The translations under genes and the position numbers were made by a program. The notes under the pieces were generated by a model. That model was not told the DNA's origin and searched no databases. It saw only the letters and a list, made by a program, of their open reading frames with translations. Shown one piece after another: positions 20,999 to 32,735 of a DNA stretch of 64,000 bases. The stretch is from Chalciporus piperatus (Eukaryota; Basidiomycota; Agaricomycetes; Boletales; Boletaceae): contig JBBPTG010000010.1 of assembly GCA_038093975.1 (NCBI GenBank), positions 331,021 through 395,020 on the forward strand, read 5' to 3'. Every line of letters starts with the position of its first letter. The stretch's first letter is position 1.

Positions 20999-22384
20999 CG
21001 AGGACTTGTCTTGCTCGACGCCGTCGACGAGTTCGGACTTGCCGCGTCGGGTAAAGACGCAACCAAACAAGTGCAAATAGTCACCCACCTCGACGACGGA
21101 GCTCGAGGCTCGGATACCTACTAACCTAGTGTTACCTAGCTACGTTACTCACTGTTAGCGGAGAGTTGCGTCGTCAGCTCAGCCAAGCAGTGCGATGGCT
21201 GAAACACAGCAGCGTGGTCGTCTTCTTCTTACTTCTTCTTTACGTTCCCCCAGTGTCATTTTGACCGCGCATACACCGAAAATTGATCCGATGGCGACTA
21301 CGCGGTTTAAATGCATCAGATCCGTGGCTTCGGCTTCCGCCCGCCGTTGTTCGACGCCATCTTTGGGGCATTCCAGTGCTTGGAGGTCATTTTTCTGGTG
21401 CGCGTCCCGCTTTTTTTTTTTTGGAGGCTGCGGCGTACGATGTTCATTAATTTTACATAGGCGAGTTCCGCGTGCACTCTCGGCCAACGCGGCCACGCGG
21501 GGTGAAAGGACACAGAGAACGCAATGCGCATGCATGGATCTTAGTGATCGGCGCTCCGGTAATTTCAGCAATCGGACCGCCGATGGGTCTAAGTATTGGC
21601 AAGCTTGTCGATGATCGATGCAGATGGAGTCCCGCACACTGATCGGGGTTGATTGATTCGGAACCTCCGGATTCCTTGGATCATGGTAAGTAGTAACAGG
21701 GTTGATGATTCCGGGAGCTAGAGTTATGGACTTGGTCTTGCGTCTGGTAATCAGTCTCTTGGATGAGAAATACTTCCGCGGGTTGTGCTTAACGTGCTGA
21801 TGCCAATTTTAGACATCGGGATTTGGAGTCAACAAGGCCATATTGGACAGGAAGATGAATGGGCAAACGTACTTAGAGCTTCGACTGATGTGCGGACTCA
21901 TCTTAGCTGCCGTCGGTTGTGAAGATGGCGAGGAATCAGGGCTGTTTCAAAGATAAGCATGCAGCTGCATGCAGATGGTTTGAGACATCGCCTTATCTCA
22001 CGGAGGTCTCGGAGGGCAACTTTTGCGCGTGTGCCTGTCACGTTCGCGTTGGGCCTCGTCGCGTTTAGCAAAACTAGGAGGAATCTGAAGATAACGGGGA
22101 CGTGTTTGTTATTTTTTTGCTGTGTATCACTGACACTCATTGGATGATAGGCGTCTCCCGCTTAGTCAGCAGTCTTATCTTGCCAAGTATTTCCAGTCTC
22201 CGCTCCCGGAACACTGTGATTAAATCGCGCTTGGAATTGTTCGAGGACGCGTCAAATGCCACAGCCCCAACGGCAACTTATATCTTCAGCAATATCAGTT
22301 TTTGCCCTCTTCTCTCCAACCCCATTCTTCGCAGGAAGCTCCTTCTTTCCTTGAGCTGATTTATCCGCTTGAGCTTACCTTACG
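20999..22384 (+). promoter_or_regulatory. Divergent intergenic region with GATA-factor sites before the ammonium permease
   Basis: No convincing gene in 1.39 kb. Upstream of the permease ATG there are AGATAAG at 21951-21957, its complement CTTATCT at 21992-21998 and again at 22174-22180, plus AGATAAC at 22089-22095. HGATAR is the recognition motif of AreA/Nit2-type GATA activators that switch on ammonium and other nitrogen transporters under nitrogen limitation. Three perfect sites within about 430 bp of the start fit such control, but no binding data exist here. Confidence 0.55.
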
Positions 22385-24201
22385 ATGGTGAACGTTACCT
22401 ACGACCCATGTAAGCTTCCACTGCCTATAAATGACTGAATGTTTGTGCTGACCGCCCCCTCCCCTCCCAGCGGGGGACATCATTTGGACGAACTCGGGCT
22501 CCACCGGTGTTTACAACAATGGTGACATTGCTTGGACATTAGCCTCCACCGCGTTGGTATGGATCATGATACCAGGCGTCGGTTTCTTCTATTCTGGGCT
22601 CTTGCGACGGAAAAATGCTCTGAGCATGATTTATCTCAGCATGATGACCGTCGCGACGGTCTCGTTCCAGGTGAGCTAGCGGACCTGCCCCCAAAGCATC
22701 AGCCACTAATACCTCCTATCACTAGTGGTTCTTCTGGGGATATTCCTTGGCGTTCAGTGAAACTGCGAGTGCATTCATCGGCGATCTCAGTAAGTCGGAT
22801 TATATCCCTCTATCCAAGGTCTCATGGCTTCGCAGGGCACTTTGGCTTGATGAACGTCCTTGACCAGGAATCCGTTGCCAGTCCAAAGATACCAGCGATC
22901 ACGTTCTGTGTCTTCCAGCTCATGTTCGCTGCCATTACGTGTGTGATGTGACCCCTGTTGTCAGGTCTTTTTCTGATTACACTGCCATCCCTAGCCCTAT
23001 GATCGCCCTTGGTGCGGTCGCCGAGCGCAGCCGTCTAGGGCCGCTCATGGTGTTTGTTTTTGTTTGGTCCACACTGGTCTATGATCCCATTGCGTGCTGG
23101 ACATGGAATCCCCATGGCTGGTCATTTGTCTTGGGTGGTCTCGACTTTGCAGGTGGTACTCCTGTTCACATCTCTTCCGGAAGCGCCGCGTTGGCTATCT
23201 CGCTCTATCTTGGAAAGCGCCGTGGCTATGGGACTGAGCGGCTGGCTTACAAGCCTCACAACACCACCTACGTTATTCTGGGAACCGTTTTTCTGTGGTT
23301 CGGATGGTTCGGATTCAACGGTGGCTCAGCATTGGCCGCCAATTACCGTGCCACCGAGGCCTGCATCGTCACCAACTTGGCAGCTAGCGTTGGAGGCTTG
23401 ACTTGGATGCTCTGGGTAAGATTCATGTTGAGCAATGGGCTCTTTACGGTCACTAATGGTTTACTAGGATTGGCGCTTGGAACGCAAATGGTCTGCCGTC
23501 GGATTCTGCTCCGGTGCCATCGCTGGTCTTGTAGCTATCACGCCTGGTTCCGGATTCGTCGGCGCACCTGCCGCGGTGCTTTTCGGGTTTATGGCCGGCA
23601 CCCTTTGTAACTTTGCTACCCAGCTCAAGTTCATCTTCAAGTATGATGACACACTCGATGTGGGTTCCGACAATCATGCTACCTACACTCCGTTGACTTA
23701 CCAAATGTCAGATTTTTGCCTCCCATGCCGTTGGAGGTATCGTTGGGAACATCTTGACTGGTCTGTTTGCGCAAGCAAGCGTCGCCGGATTTGATGGTAT
23801 CACAACGATTCCTGGAGGCTGGCTCGACCACAACTACAGACAACTCGGCATCCAACTAGCAGACTCTGTCTCTGGTCTTTCTTACTCCTTTGTCATGACC
23901 GTGAGTGACCGTTCTTCCTCGCAGTGTCGTTGGTTTGCCTGACGATCCGTCTCCTTGACTGCAGACCATTATTTTGTGGGCCATGCACTTCATCCCCTTC
24001 CTCCGTATCCGCTGTGATGAGGAGACCGAGATCATTGGTGTCGATGATGCTGAGATGGGCGAATTTGCTTACGACTATGTTGGTCTCGAAGCTGAGATCC
24101 TCCCTCGCACCACAACTGGTGAAACCGACCTTCCACGCACCCCGTCGACTTCGCAGGAGAGCGGGCAAGAAAAGAACCCCGTCGTCTTACCCGCAGCATA
24201 A
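22385..24201 (+). CDS. Ammonium permease (Amt/Mep family)
   Basis: A first exon of 25 nt (MVNVTYDP) is followed by about six short introns. The protein carries the Amt/Mep hallmarks: GDIAWTLASTALVWIMIPGV and FFYSGLLRRKNALSM in TM1-2, WFFWGYSLAF, PMIALGAVAERSRLGP, WNPHGWSF, LDFAGGTPVHISSG, GWFGFNGGSALAANY, GAIAGLVAITPGSGFV and IFASHAVGGIVGNILTGLF. Both pore histidines are present (VHISSG and SHAVGG) along with the conserved Asp of LDFAGG, so ammonium deprotonation and transport should be possible. Many fungal Mep1/3-type proteins carry Glu at the first His, so this one is closer to the Mep2 type. The C-terminal cytoplasmic tail (EEPIGVDDAEMGEF-like, then Ser/Thr/Pro-rich to VVLPAA) is typical. 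It acts in the plasma membrane in nitrogen scavenging. Confidence 0.95.
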
Positions 24202-24966
24202 ATGGGGTATCATTACTGCTTCGGACATTGTTTTGTTTTTGTTAATTCACTCATTATGATTTGCTATCGGGTCTACGTACGTGGTTACGATAAATCCCGC
24301 TCCTGTAGAAAAGTTGGCCTTTTTGTTAACGCTGATTCCGGGGGTGGACCATTGTATAAGTTGAGCTCGCAGAGTTATTTTTATTTTATTAGAAGCTTAT
24401 AACCCGATGTTGGGAGAGCCTGAACGAATTGGCAGTACCTCAATAATTGATCCCTATACTTACAACTGAAGGCAGCCTGTCGAACTAACCGGCGCCACCT
24501 TCATCGATCCTAGCACTCAATAATCGACAGGGTTGCTCGCCACGTTCCACGGTGGACAGATATGTCCGTTGTTCCATCGTCGTTGTTCATGCCCGTTTGC
24601 CATGGCCGGGTTAACCCTCCTTGATCACCCAAATCACCGTAGTTTGTGACACGGAGACTTTACAGACTTCCTTATCTCGGAACGCTCAAACCTGCTGTGC
24701 TAGGCACAGCCATGGAGATCCAGGGCCACTCATTGATGCATTCCCCCCACACAGCTTACGGGAACAAATCGTGCGTTCCTCGAGCCACAACCCCAAGTTT
24801 CAAGTTACAGGCCATAATCAGGACACTCTGACAGAGAACATTATTAGTTCACTGCCTCTCTTCATGGGAACTTCCTGTGCAGTTGCTAGTTCCTGAAGGC
24901 TGAGTATCGCATTTAAGAACTTGCTTGTTTTTGCGACAGTCGTTCTCTCATCGTCACGATATACCA
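24202..24966. other. Intergenic, 765 bp
   Basis: 3' region of the permease and 5' region of the next plus-strand gene. No conserved open frame or RNA gene recognised. Confidence 0.6.
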
Positions 24967-27587
24967 TGTCCGACTCGGATAACCCTCCAACATACACTGA
25001 GGTTCAGCCTGAGGCCCCTCCACCGCAGTATACCCTTCCGGAAACCTTTGACATTGGCCACCATCGTGTTGGCTTGCTCATCCAGCCCCAGCATCTCAAG
25101 GGTCACCTTTCACTCTTGCATGCATTTCATACGCTTCGGAAGACCGTCGAGGCGGGGGATGCGCGCTTTTCGGCTGACGTTTGTGCAATGGAAGCAGAGA
25201 AACGTTGGGGTTGGTTCGTGAACATTGCAGTCGAAAGGTGAGCCTAGATATTCGCATCGCTCACTGCAACGTACATGTCGAGTTAACATTTGTTTCGTAA
25301 GATTCGATCGCTGGTGTCACAGTCTGAGTGAAGAGTCGATCAACAACATCGAGTTTGCGCTTCCGCCAGTGGACGTTGTCATGGTCTGGCATGCTTACCT
25401 TCTTAATCCAATGTACGCCTTTTCGTTGTTTCCCGTAATGCGAAAAATAACGCCTGCATAGTTGGTATGCGGAAGACACAGCGCGTATATCTACGTTGGA
25501 ATTCTTGCCAGTCTTGACAGAGTACCTTGGCAATCATATCGTACGTGTTGTTGACCAACCAACTGTTTAGCACTGAAGACCGTCACAGGAATCCCCTGCT
25601 CTTCTCACTACCAGTTCGCCTCATCATGATCGAATCCGAATTTGGGAGCAGACGACCAATACCAGATACGACCCCCTGGATGCGGCATCGATTCTATCAC
25701 ACAAGGACATGCAGTGTCCACATTGCGGGAAGCAAACATCCGTGCGTAAGTATCGCATTCAATGCGGCTATGCCCCCCTTTTTGTGGGCACCAATCTGAC
25801 GGTTATGTAGCGTTCATTAAACCTGACGGTAGAGGATACGCGCAGGGCGACTTCAAGACCACCTGCATGCGCTGCAGCAAGACGATCACGAAAGACCTGT
25901 TGGGTCTTCGCAAATTCGTAACGGATGTGGTGAAGACCCTTCGCCTGAGCCCTCCTGAGGGATTCCTTGCGTATGTTGCTATCACAGGCTCTCCTCGGGC
26001 GGCCCCACTTACATTTTCTGCAAGTGGAACACTTCACACTCCTTACGAGCGGAACGATGTTGTTCGTGCTACGATGACCAAGAAACGTGTTATTATGGCC
26101 GCAGGCCTCGCCACCCGGTCGCAGCTCTCCGCGGACACGGCTATGGAGAAGTTGGGCTTCGACTACCGGCCGTTGACCAGGAAATTAATTGCACAAATTC
26201 AGGGTAGAATGTATGATTATCTTTTGAATGATAAGAGCGCCCACCTAACGCATTCTCCCAGGGCTAGGAGGATTCTTAGCGCATACGTAGACGAACGACC
26301 ATTCTCGATCGAGCTCGTGGGCGCTGTCAGTTTCTAATAGCTGCAATTTCCTACTATCAAAAACGGCTTATACTTTTTTTTTACCAGGTGCTACGGCAAG
26401 CATCCTTTGTGAGCAAGATGGCTGATCTCGGCTGGACAGAACCTGGCTTTTTCGCAGACGAAGAAGACATGGTCGTGTTACAACATTGCGTCGCGAGATA
26501 TCACGCGTATGTCTTTTTTTATTCTATTTTCTCGGATGATCTTCCACTGCATCCTTATTCGCGATGTTACAGATTCTTGGGATTGATGGCTGATTCGCCT
26601 GGATCGTTCTTCGTGCCGACGCTCGATATCGATCTTGCATGGCATACGCATCAACTCAGGGCAAACCACTATCAAGTCGAGTGTAAAAAATACGTGGGCC
26701 GTTATGTGGATCAGTGAGTGGTCGTCGTCATGCACGCTGATATGATATTCAACGGACGCCCTCACAGTGATGACAAGGTCGACGAAGATCATCTCGCGAT
26801 ATCATTTGACGTGACCTGTCGTGCTTGGAGCGTGAGTGACAACTGACCACGATCGACTGGTTTTGGATTGGGGTTCTCATTCGTCACTATATAGGATCGC
26901 TATGGTCTCCCTTATACATACTGTGGTTGTCCTCTCCCAGGGACGACGTTGGCACAAAGACTACGGCGTGCGCTCCATCTGCAACAACAACACGATGCCA
27001 ATTCCGAGTCCCTCCAGCCACCTCCCGAAGCAGAAGCGGCCACTCATGCCTCTGACCACAACGCCGTCTTTCCCTTGCACGACCGACGGGCATCCGAGCG
27101 TGCCAGGGAACGTAGACGCCAGAAATCAGAACGCAGGCGACTCCGCCAAGAACGCGACCGAGTCGAGAAGGGTGCAGGACCCGGCGGCGTATCCAGCGAT
27201 CGAGATCACGGGTTGGCGTTTTTTTATCCTATTCCGCTCTGGGTTGGACCTGGGTTTGGGGTGGGGTGCGTCGGTGTACCGGGGATCGTGTATGGTGGCG
27301 CGTGTGCGACTGTGAGCCCCGTTTGTTTTTCCGGGCAAGGTTCGAATAAATGATGGCGTGTTTCGTTTTTTTTTTTTTGGCGTTAGGGAGCGGGGGCTTT
27401 GAATTCTTGTGGATCTGGCGGTGCGGCTTGTTCAGGTGCGGCGTGTGGAGGTGGTGGGGCTGCGGGCGGGACATGTGCTGGGGGAGGCAGTACATGCGGT
27501 GGAGCCGGGGGAGGTGGATGTGGTGGTGGCGGTGGCGGATGTGGTGGCGGTGGAGGCGGATGTGGAGGTGGAGGTGGTGGATGTTGA
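24967..27587 (+). CDS. Glycine-rich domain-containing protein (GRDP/DUF1399-like)
   Basis: The start MSDSDNPPTYTEVQPEAPPP is followed by repeated DUF1399-type segments in which a short helix reads VDVVMVWHAYLLNP or LDIDLAWHTHQL. A Cys pair CPHCGK and CMRCSK flank PFIKPDGRGYAQGDF. At least seven introns of about 48-75 nt are needed; phases agree at 25237/25302, about 25411/25459, 25542/25590 and 25744/25811. After a charged linker (ERARERRRQKSERRRLRQER) and a hydrophobic stretch (FFYPIPLWVGPGFGVG), a last intron (27311-27386) leads to a tail made almost only of Gly, Cys, Ala and Ser, ending at 27587. Plant GRDPs take part in stress and development; the fungal role is unknown. The tail could be a surface-associated or membrane-binding sequence, as an inference. 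Confidence 0.85.
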
Positions 27588-27892
27588 GGGTGAAGCGAGC
27601 TGGCCGCACGACAGAGTAACGATACCCGGTAATATGTATGTATATTTCTTCAACTGCCTCATCAATTGGTTTCTCGCAAACTCCATCATGATAGGCGGTA
27701 GATATTTTACTTTCTTTTGTTTTTTTGTTTTTTTTTTTCGTTGCACAGCATCCCCCGCCCGAGTGCAATACTATCAGTATCGGTGTCTCGACTTGATCGC
27801 TCAGCGAAAAATCTCTACAAGATGCATGATGTCCATGCTCGCGAAATGTAGATCGAAAACGGTGAACTACACATGCAAGTATCTCGGGTACT
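27588..27892. other. Intergenic between converging genes, 305 bp
   Basis: Contains only a T-rich tract (27718-27740) and no gene. Confidence 0.6.
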
Positions 27893-29555
27893 TCAAAAAC
27901 GTGTCACGAGCTTGGACACCATGTTGGGGTCCTGCGGGTCAAGCAGCTTCCCATGAAGCTAACATAGTTCCAAACGAGAATCAACGATCACGCAACGATA
28001 ATTAGAAGGACCGCGAAAACTCTCACCTCGTTAAGCTTCAAGAATACGTCCACACTCTCGTGACCCAAAACGTCCTTGAGAACCTCATCGGCACCCAAGT
28101 ATCGCCTCGCCTCCTCCATATTCAAAGGCATCCGTTTCGTGATACCAAACGCCTGCCTCTCCTCGCTCGACATGGCCGCTGCCGGCGTTGGCACGTCGCA
28201 GTTTTTGACCGCGAGTTCGAGACTGTCTCTCACGCCGCGAATGCCAGCTGCGAGGATGGCCGAGAGAGCGACGTACGGGTTCGCAGTCCCATCGATCGAT
28301 TTGATCTCAAAGTTTCGAGAGGAAGGCGAGTTGGGGTTCGTGAGCCGGACGGGCGCCTCGCGATTCTCGACACCCCAACAGACCCAGGTTCCGCCTGACC
28401 ATATCCCATCCAGCATGCGAGAATAGGAAGCTGGGATGGGCAGCGTGAATGCGGTGAATGCGGGGAGATGCTCTAGGATGCCGGCGAGGAAGCAGGATTC
28501 GAGGGGAGAGAGGTGCTCGGAGGTGGACGTTCCTCGTTGGGTGCCTTGTATGGAGATGTGGACGTGAGCGCCACTTCCGCCTGTCGATACGGTTTTTTTT
28601 TGGAGGGAGTCAGATTACGTGGGTTCCTACGGATTTAGGATGCTCTCGATCGCTCACATGTGTCTTGGTAAAGTCGAGGGGCAAAGGTGGCCCTCAAGTT
28701 GTGTTTGGATGCGGTGTTGTAGATGGTCTCGCGAGTGTGGACGAGCGCATCTGCACATTGCAGGGGCGGCAGGGGGCCGGTAACTACTTCATACTACAAC
28801 AAACAAGGTTCGTAAAACGGAATGGAAGAGACCAAGTTGAGTCGAACGGACCTGTCCTGGCGCAGCTTCGGCATGGTACATCTCAAGCTCGATACCGTCT
28901 TCTTGAATAGAATCAGCGATCTCTTCAAGGACCTGTGACTCGACGGTTCCGGTTGAGAACGCGGAGGTGGTGGACCATTCAGCGTCGTTCACGGCGACGA
29001 TCGGATCGGTGGATTTTAAAAGGATGAATTCGGTCTCGAAGCCGGCCAAAAACCGGATGCCAAGTTCTTTTTCGGCGTACCTGTTGACGATGTGAGCCAC
29101 GTCAGTTGGGGGAAGAACGCGTTTCCTTACTTGACGAGTCGCAGTAGGTTCGTGCGAGGGCAATAAGGGATTTCATAGGATAGACTTCCGTTTCGTGGCA
29201 CGGGCTCTTTGTGTTGGAAGAACCCGAAAACGACGGCGTGTCCAGGTGCATAGTGGCAGGTGCGGAAAGAGGGCATGTCGATGACGTAGTGGTTTGCTCC
29301 GACGCTGTTGAATCCTTCTGGAAACTGGAGGACGACAAGGCCGAGGACTACTGATGTTGTACTGACGCCAGGTCGCGGCGAATCGAGAAGTTGTTTAAAG
29401 TAGGATACAGGGAGGATGCGACAGCGGACGATGTTGAGGATATCTGCCCATTGAATGCGAACGTATCGGATGTTGTAGGTGTCCAGGAGGGCGAGAAGTT
29501 CTTTGGATGACTTGGGAGCGGTAGAGGATCCGTTTTTCTGGATGGACTTTGACAT
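27893..29555 (-). CDS. Glutamine synthetase-like protein (GS-I/FluG C-terminal type)
   Basis: Start MSKSIQKNGSSTAPKSSKEL at 29555; the first exon has the GS beta-grasp part (YVRIQWADILNIVRCRILP and PEGFNSVGANHYVIDMPSF). Following exons carry the catalytic domain: FLAGFETEFIL, LEMYHAEAAPGQYE, GSGAHVHIS, the nucleotide/glutamate region TLPIPASYSRMLDG and WGVENREAPVR, then FEIKSIDGTANPYVALSAIL. Metal-binding Glu and His residues in ETEFI, HAEAAPGQ and HVHIS are all present. The last exon lies after a long intron (LKLNE joins to LHGKLLDPQD, stop at 27893). Length, about 470 residues, fits single-domain GS-I-like proteins; the amidohydrolase domain of true FluG is absent. The substrate could be an amine other than ammonia, as in gamma-glutamyl-polyamine synthetases. 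The nearby ammonium permease makes nitrogen assimilation plausible. Confidence 0.88.
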
Positions 29556-30497
29556 GGTTGCGAGTTCGACAGGGATGGTCGGGGGGAAAGGGGAGCGAGT
29601 TTTGGACAGGGTTTATGTAGAACCATTTGTACTAGTCTCGTATCTATCGTAGTGATGGTTGTGATACGCTGGGTTTGAAAAGCCGTGCTTCATGATGGCT
29701 GGCTCATATCAACGATATCGATATCGACTGCCATATGGTGTCTATCTGGGGGCTAAGTAGTGCGCTGAACTGGGGAGTACAGCCTCGTGGCGTTCTTGGC
29801 CCTGTCACCTTCAACAGCCTTCAACAGACTGCGACCAAAAGAAAATGCAGCACGCATGATCATTCCACAGGATCAAACCAACCTGCCACCCGAACGCAAC
29901 CACGACGGGCTTAGGGCTCGACCAGAAGGCAGGCAGTGATTCGGAATTTTCGGGTTGCACGGACGCCCTTTCCCCAAGGGCTTTTTATTCATCCTCTAGA
30001 ATGACGAAATAGCTTCTCTAGGCGGAGGTTAAGCAAGGAGGTAATCAGAAGGCGGCTCAGATGGCACGCATATAGCCTCGCAAAAGGCACCACATAATCG
30101 ACCTCAACGGAAGGGGCCCGTCGTAGTTCTGGGAAGCGACCGGGGAACAAAGAGAGCTTTGGAGGGTGATCAAAGTGGTAGCGGGTAACAAGGTACTCTC
30201 TCTCTCGATGTCAGCTGTTTTCTGATGGGCAAAGGATCCGCGTTATCGCAGAGACTGCTCAGGCAGATCCATGATGATTCCGACATCGATGCGCCATGGG
30301 AGACCTAAAGTTCCAACCAGAAGCTGCCGATCTGGTAGCAGGTGTGAACGCGCCTCCGTCGGATGCGTGTTGCATCTTGCGGAGAGTCCTAGGACTCACG
30401 AACAAGGACATATCAGGGGGCATCAATACCGATAGGAAAGGAGTCTTTCGAATACATTGATAATACATCGGACAAGGTTGAAGGAAGTCTCCATAGG
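29556..30497. other. Intergenic, 942 bp, nothing recognised
   Basis: Upstream region of the GS-like gene and downstream region of the next minus-strand gene. I found no conserved open frame, tRNA-like structure or repeat. Confidence 0.55.
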
Positions 30498-31004
30498 CTA
30501 CTTTTTGCCCGCTTTCTTTGCGGCCTTCACCCTATGTTCGATTTGCTTCTTCCATTTGAAACATGGACATCCTGGAGATGGATTCAGCAGAGCACGAGCG
30601 AGAGTAAATCACCACGGTACGGACCTCCAGATCCATGTTTCTTGCATTGGTACACGCCATCCTTGTTTGTGGTCACGGCGGGTGCTTCGATGGGTTCCCG
30701 ATCAATGGAGTCGACCTGATGAGATGAACGTGTCAGCACGAACGTCAGCGATAAGCTGAGCAAATGAGATTTGACCCCAAAGAACGAATCGTTATCCTCT
30801 CTGCCATCATAACTACATTCGGTGCACTATAAAAAATAAAAATAAAAAAAAGGGTCACGTCAGCCGATCAACGTCAGATTCAGAGTGTGGGGTAAAAATG
30901 CGGGGTCAAGCGCTCGTGCGTGGCACTTACAACTTCTTTGAGGTGAGTGCAGAAAATAGCGTCGTAGATTTCAACGGTGGCGGGTGCTTCGACGTCAGCC
31001 ATGG
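30498..31004 (-). CDS. Small Cys- and Lys-rich protein, possible zinc binder
   Basis: Four short exons give about 98 residues: MADVEAPATVEIYDAIFCTH continuing LKEV, then CTECSYDGREDNDSFFG, then VDSIDREPIEAPAVTTNKDG continuing VYQCKKHGSGGPYRG, then CPCFKWKKQIEHRVKAAKKA-GKK. The Cys/His set (C-x6-C-x2-C, then C-x2-H and C-x-C) could hold one or two zinc ions; the basic tail suggests nucleic-acid binding or nuclear location. The second exon is bracketed by ...tttatag and a weak donor GTCAAA; the frame also stays open through that intron, so a longer isoform is possible. I do not recognise a named family. All exons are too short to stand out as open frames. Confidence 0.65.
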
Positions 31005-31154
31005 TAGCAGTAGGTGTTCGAGGGGTTGTTTAGAGGTGGACTACAGGTGGTGGTAGACTGGATGGTGGGGGAGAATCGAAGGGTGGAAACATCTGGGGTA
31101 TTAAATACGTCCACCATTACCGTTCTCGGGCTAGGCTGACTCGCTCCTGATCAT

Positions 31155-31314
31155 GAGTTCCCTCCCAACCGCGCGCTTCAGGGGCTCCCAGTCAAAATGT
31201 CCCGTCCCCATGTCGTCCAACACCGCGGCAACGGATCTCGTTGATAAATCTACCACAACCCCCTTCCCAATCATCAAGTCAAACGCTACCAATCTATCCT
31301 CGCTACAGTCCAGG
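31155..31314 (+). other. Possible orphan first exon
   Basis: An ATG at 31155 opens about 54 codons (MSSLPTARFRGSQSK..., TTTPFPIIKSNATNLSSLQS) ending at a GTGAGT donor-like site at 31314. No continuation was found: the sequence soon runs into the 3' end of the next minus-strand gene. It may be a remnant or the product of chance. The rest of 31005-31627 holds nothing else I can support. Confidence 0.25.
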
Positions 31315-31627
31315 TGAGTTTACAAGGTTCTTGTCAAGGTCCGTCTTCTGTCGAGACCAGCTGACCCCCCTCGTGAGAACGGTGGCGTGCCGCGTGTGCC
31401 GAAATCCGTGAACAATTGATCATTGGCAGCGCGCGTCGACGCAACATTCGAAACGTTGACGGTCTGCAACACTCCAAATGGCCGTCACCACAGTCGGCCG
31501 ACTTAACGGGTCGAAGTCTACAAGGGTCCACGAGCAATTATCATTATGTACTTTCCGACTCAGAATCAACTCTAAGAGACTGAATGTAGCAACAGGAAGC
31601 CAGCAAAGCATATGATAAACAGACATT

Positions 31628-32557
31628 TTAAATAGAGATTTGAGTGATTTCGTCGGCCAACTCACTAGAGGACTAAATGAAGCAAAAACAAGAAGTGAGA
31701 TGAGGATCATACTTCTGACAGAACATAGGACTCACCATGAGATCTCGCATAGCCTCGAAGCACTGAAATACAATGAGACGGTTGTCCAGGGGTCTCATGC
31801 CATAATCGTGGAGGTCCTGCAGGTCTGCAACAGGGGGTGCAAACCTTTGAACGATAGTAGGCTGAGCAGGATACTGGGCAGTGATAAGGGCAGTGACGAG
31901 TGCTTGGGTGATCGGGATCTTGTAGAAGATCGGGGCACCGGATCTAACAATAGTAATGCCAAACAGTGTGTCCTGAGCAACTCGGGGATGATGCCCATGC
32001 CAAACATCGTTTTGAACAAAGGCCCCGATAGCTCCAGCAATTAACTCTTCTTGTGGCTCATAAGTCATGCCCTGCTGATATCTTCGGGTCAGGGCATGAC
32101 TGAGTAAATGGCTGCCAAAGTAACTCACCTTACATTCCTGAACCAAAAGTACATGTTTGTCATGCTCTATGACAGTGTAATCAGGTGTTGCGTAAACGTT
32201 CTCGCCACACATTGTGAACCACAGCTCTTTTTTGAGAACAAGTGATCGACTGTGTGCAGCATCATCAAAGTTAAGCATCCGGAGAATATGGCCAATAAAA
32301 TCATCCACACGGCCATGATCATAGGCATATTCTGTACGCTCGAGATAGGTGAAGAAGTGATATTCATCTTTGGTGAGGACAGCACTGGCAGGAGAGTCCA
32401 GGTTGTTGAGAATGACAGGAGAAACATTGGTAGGAGGGAGCTGGGGCATGTTAAAGAATGTTTGAACATCAACAGTGTCAACGGTGATGTTGAACGCCAT
32501 GAGCTCGTACACACTCCATTTTTTGCCTAACCTTGGTTTGCGGACAATTTGAGCCAT
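31628..32557 (-). CDS. Orphan fungal protein with PD-(D/E)XK-like motif
   Basis: A single long exon (31736-32557) plus a short last exon (31628-31672, SSSELADEITQISI) separated by a 63-nt intron, about 288 residues in all. The motif order (KKWSVYELMAFNITV, FTMCGENVYATPDYTVIE, HVLLVQECKVS, EPQEELIAGAIGAFVQND, LFGITIVRSGAPIFYKIPIT, RLIVFQCFEAMRDL) recurs in many agaricomycete hypothetical proteins. The central part reads PDY-x12-ECK, followed by a helix with Gln (EPQEELIAGAIGAF), the arrangement of PD-(D/E)XK restriction-endonuclease-fold proteins. A nuclease-like fold is thus an inference from residues seen; no function is known to me. No signal peptide. It is transcribed away from the F-box gene at 32736, 178 bp apart. 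Confidence 0.75.
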
Positions 32558-32735
32558 GGTGGTGTCGAGATGAACACATTGAAACCCCTAACCTGCCATG
32601 GTTGATCCATGCGAACATATGTTTTCGTATGTTTAGATAAGGGATTTAGTTCGTACAGGCACAGCCACTTTGTTTCCACACAACGTCTAGACGGGCCACT
32701 GACTGTACCAAGACTGTACGATACTTTCCGGCCAG

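Noticed and set aside
27229..27768. 179-codon His/Pro-rich minus-strand frame
   Set aside because: Complement of the Gly/Cys-coding GGT/TGT repeat; composition is a by-product of the sense repeat.
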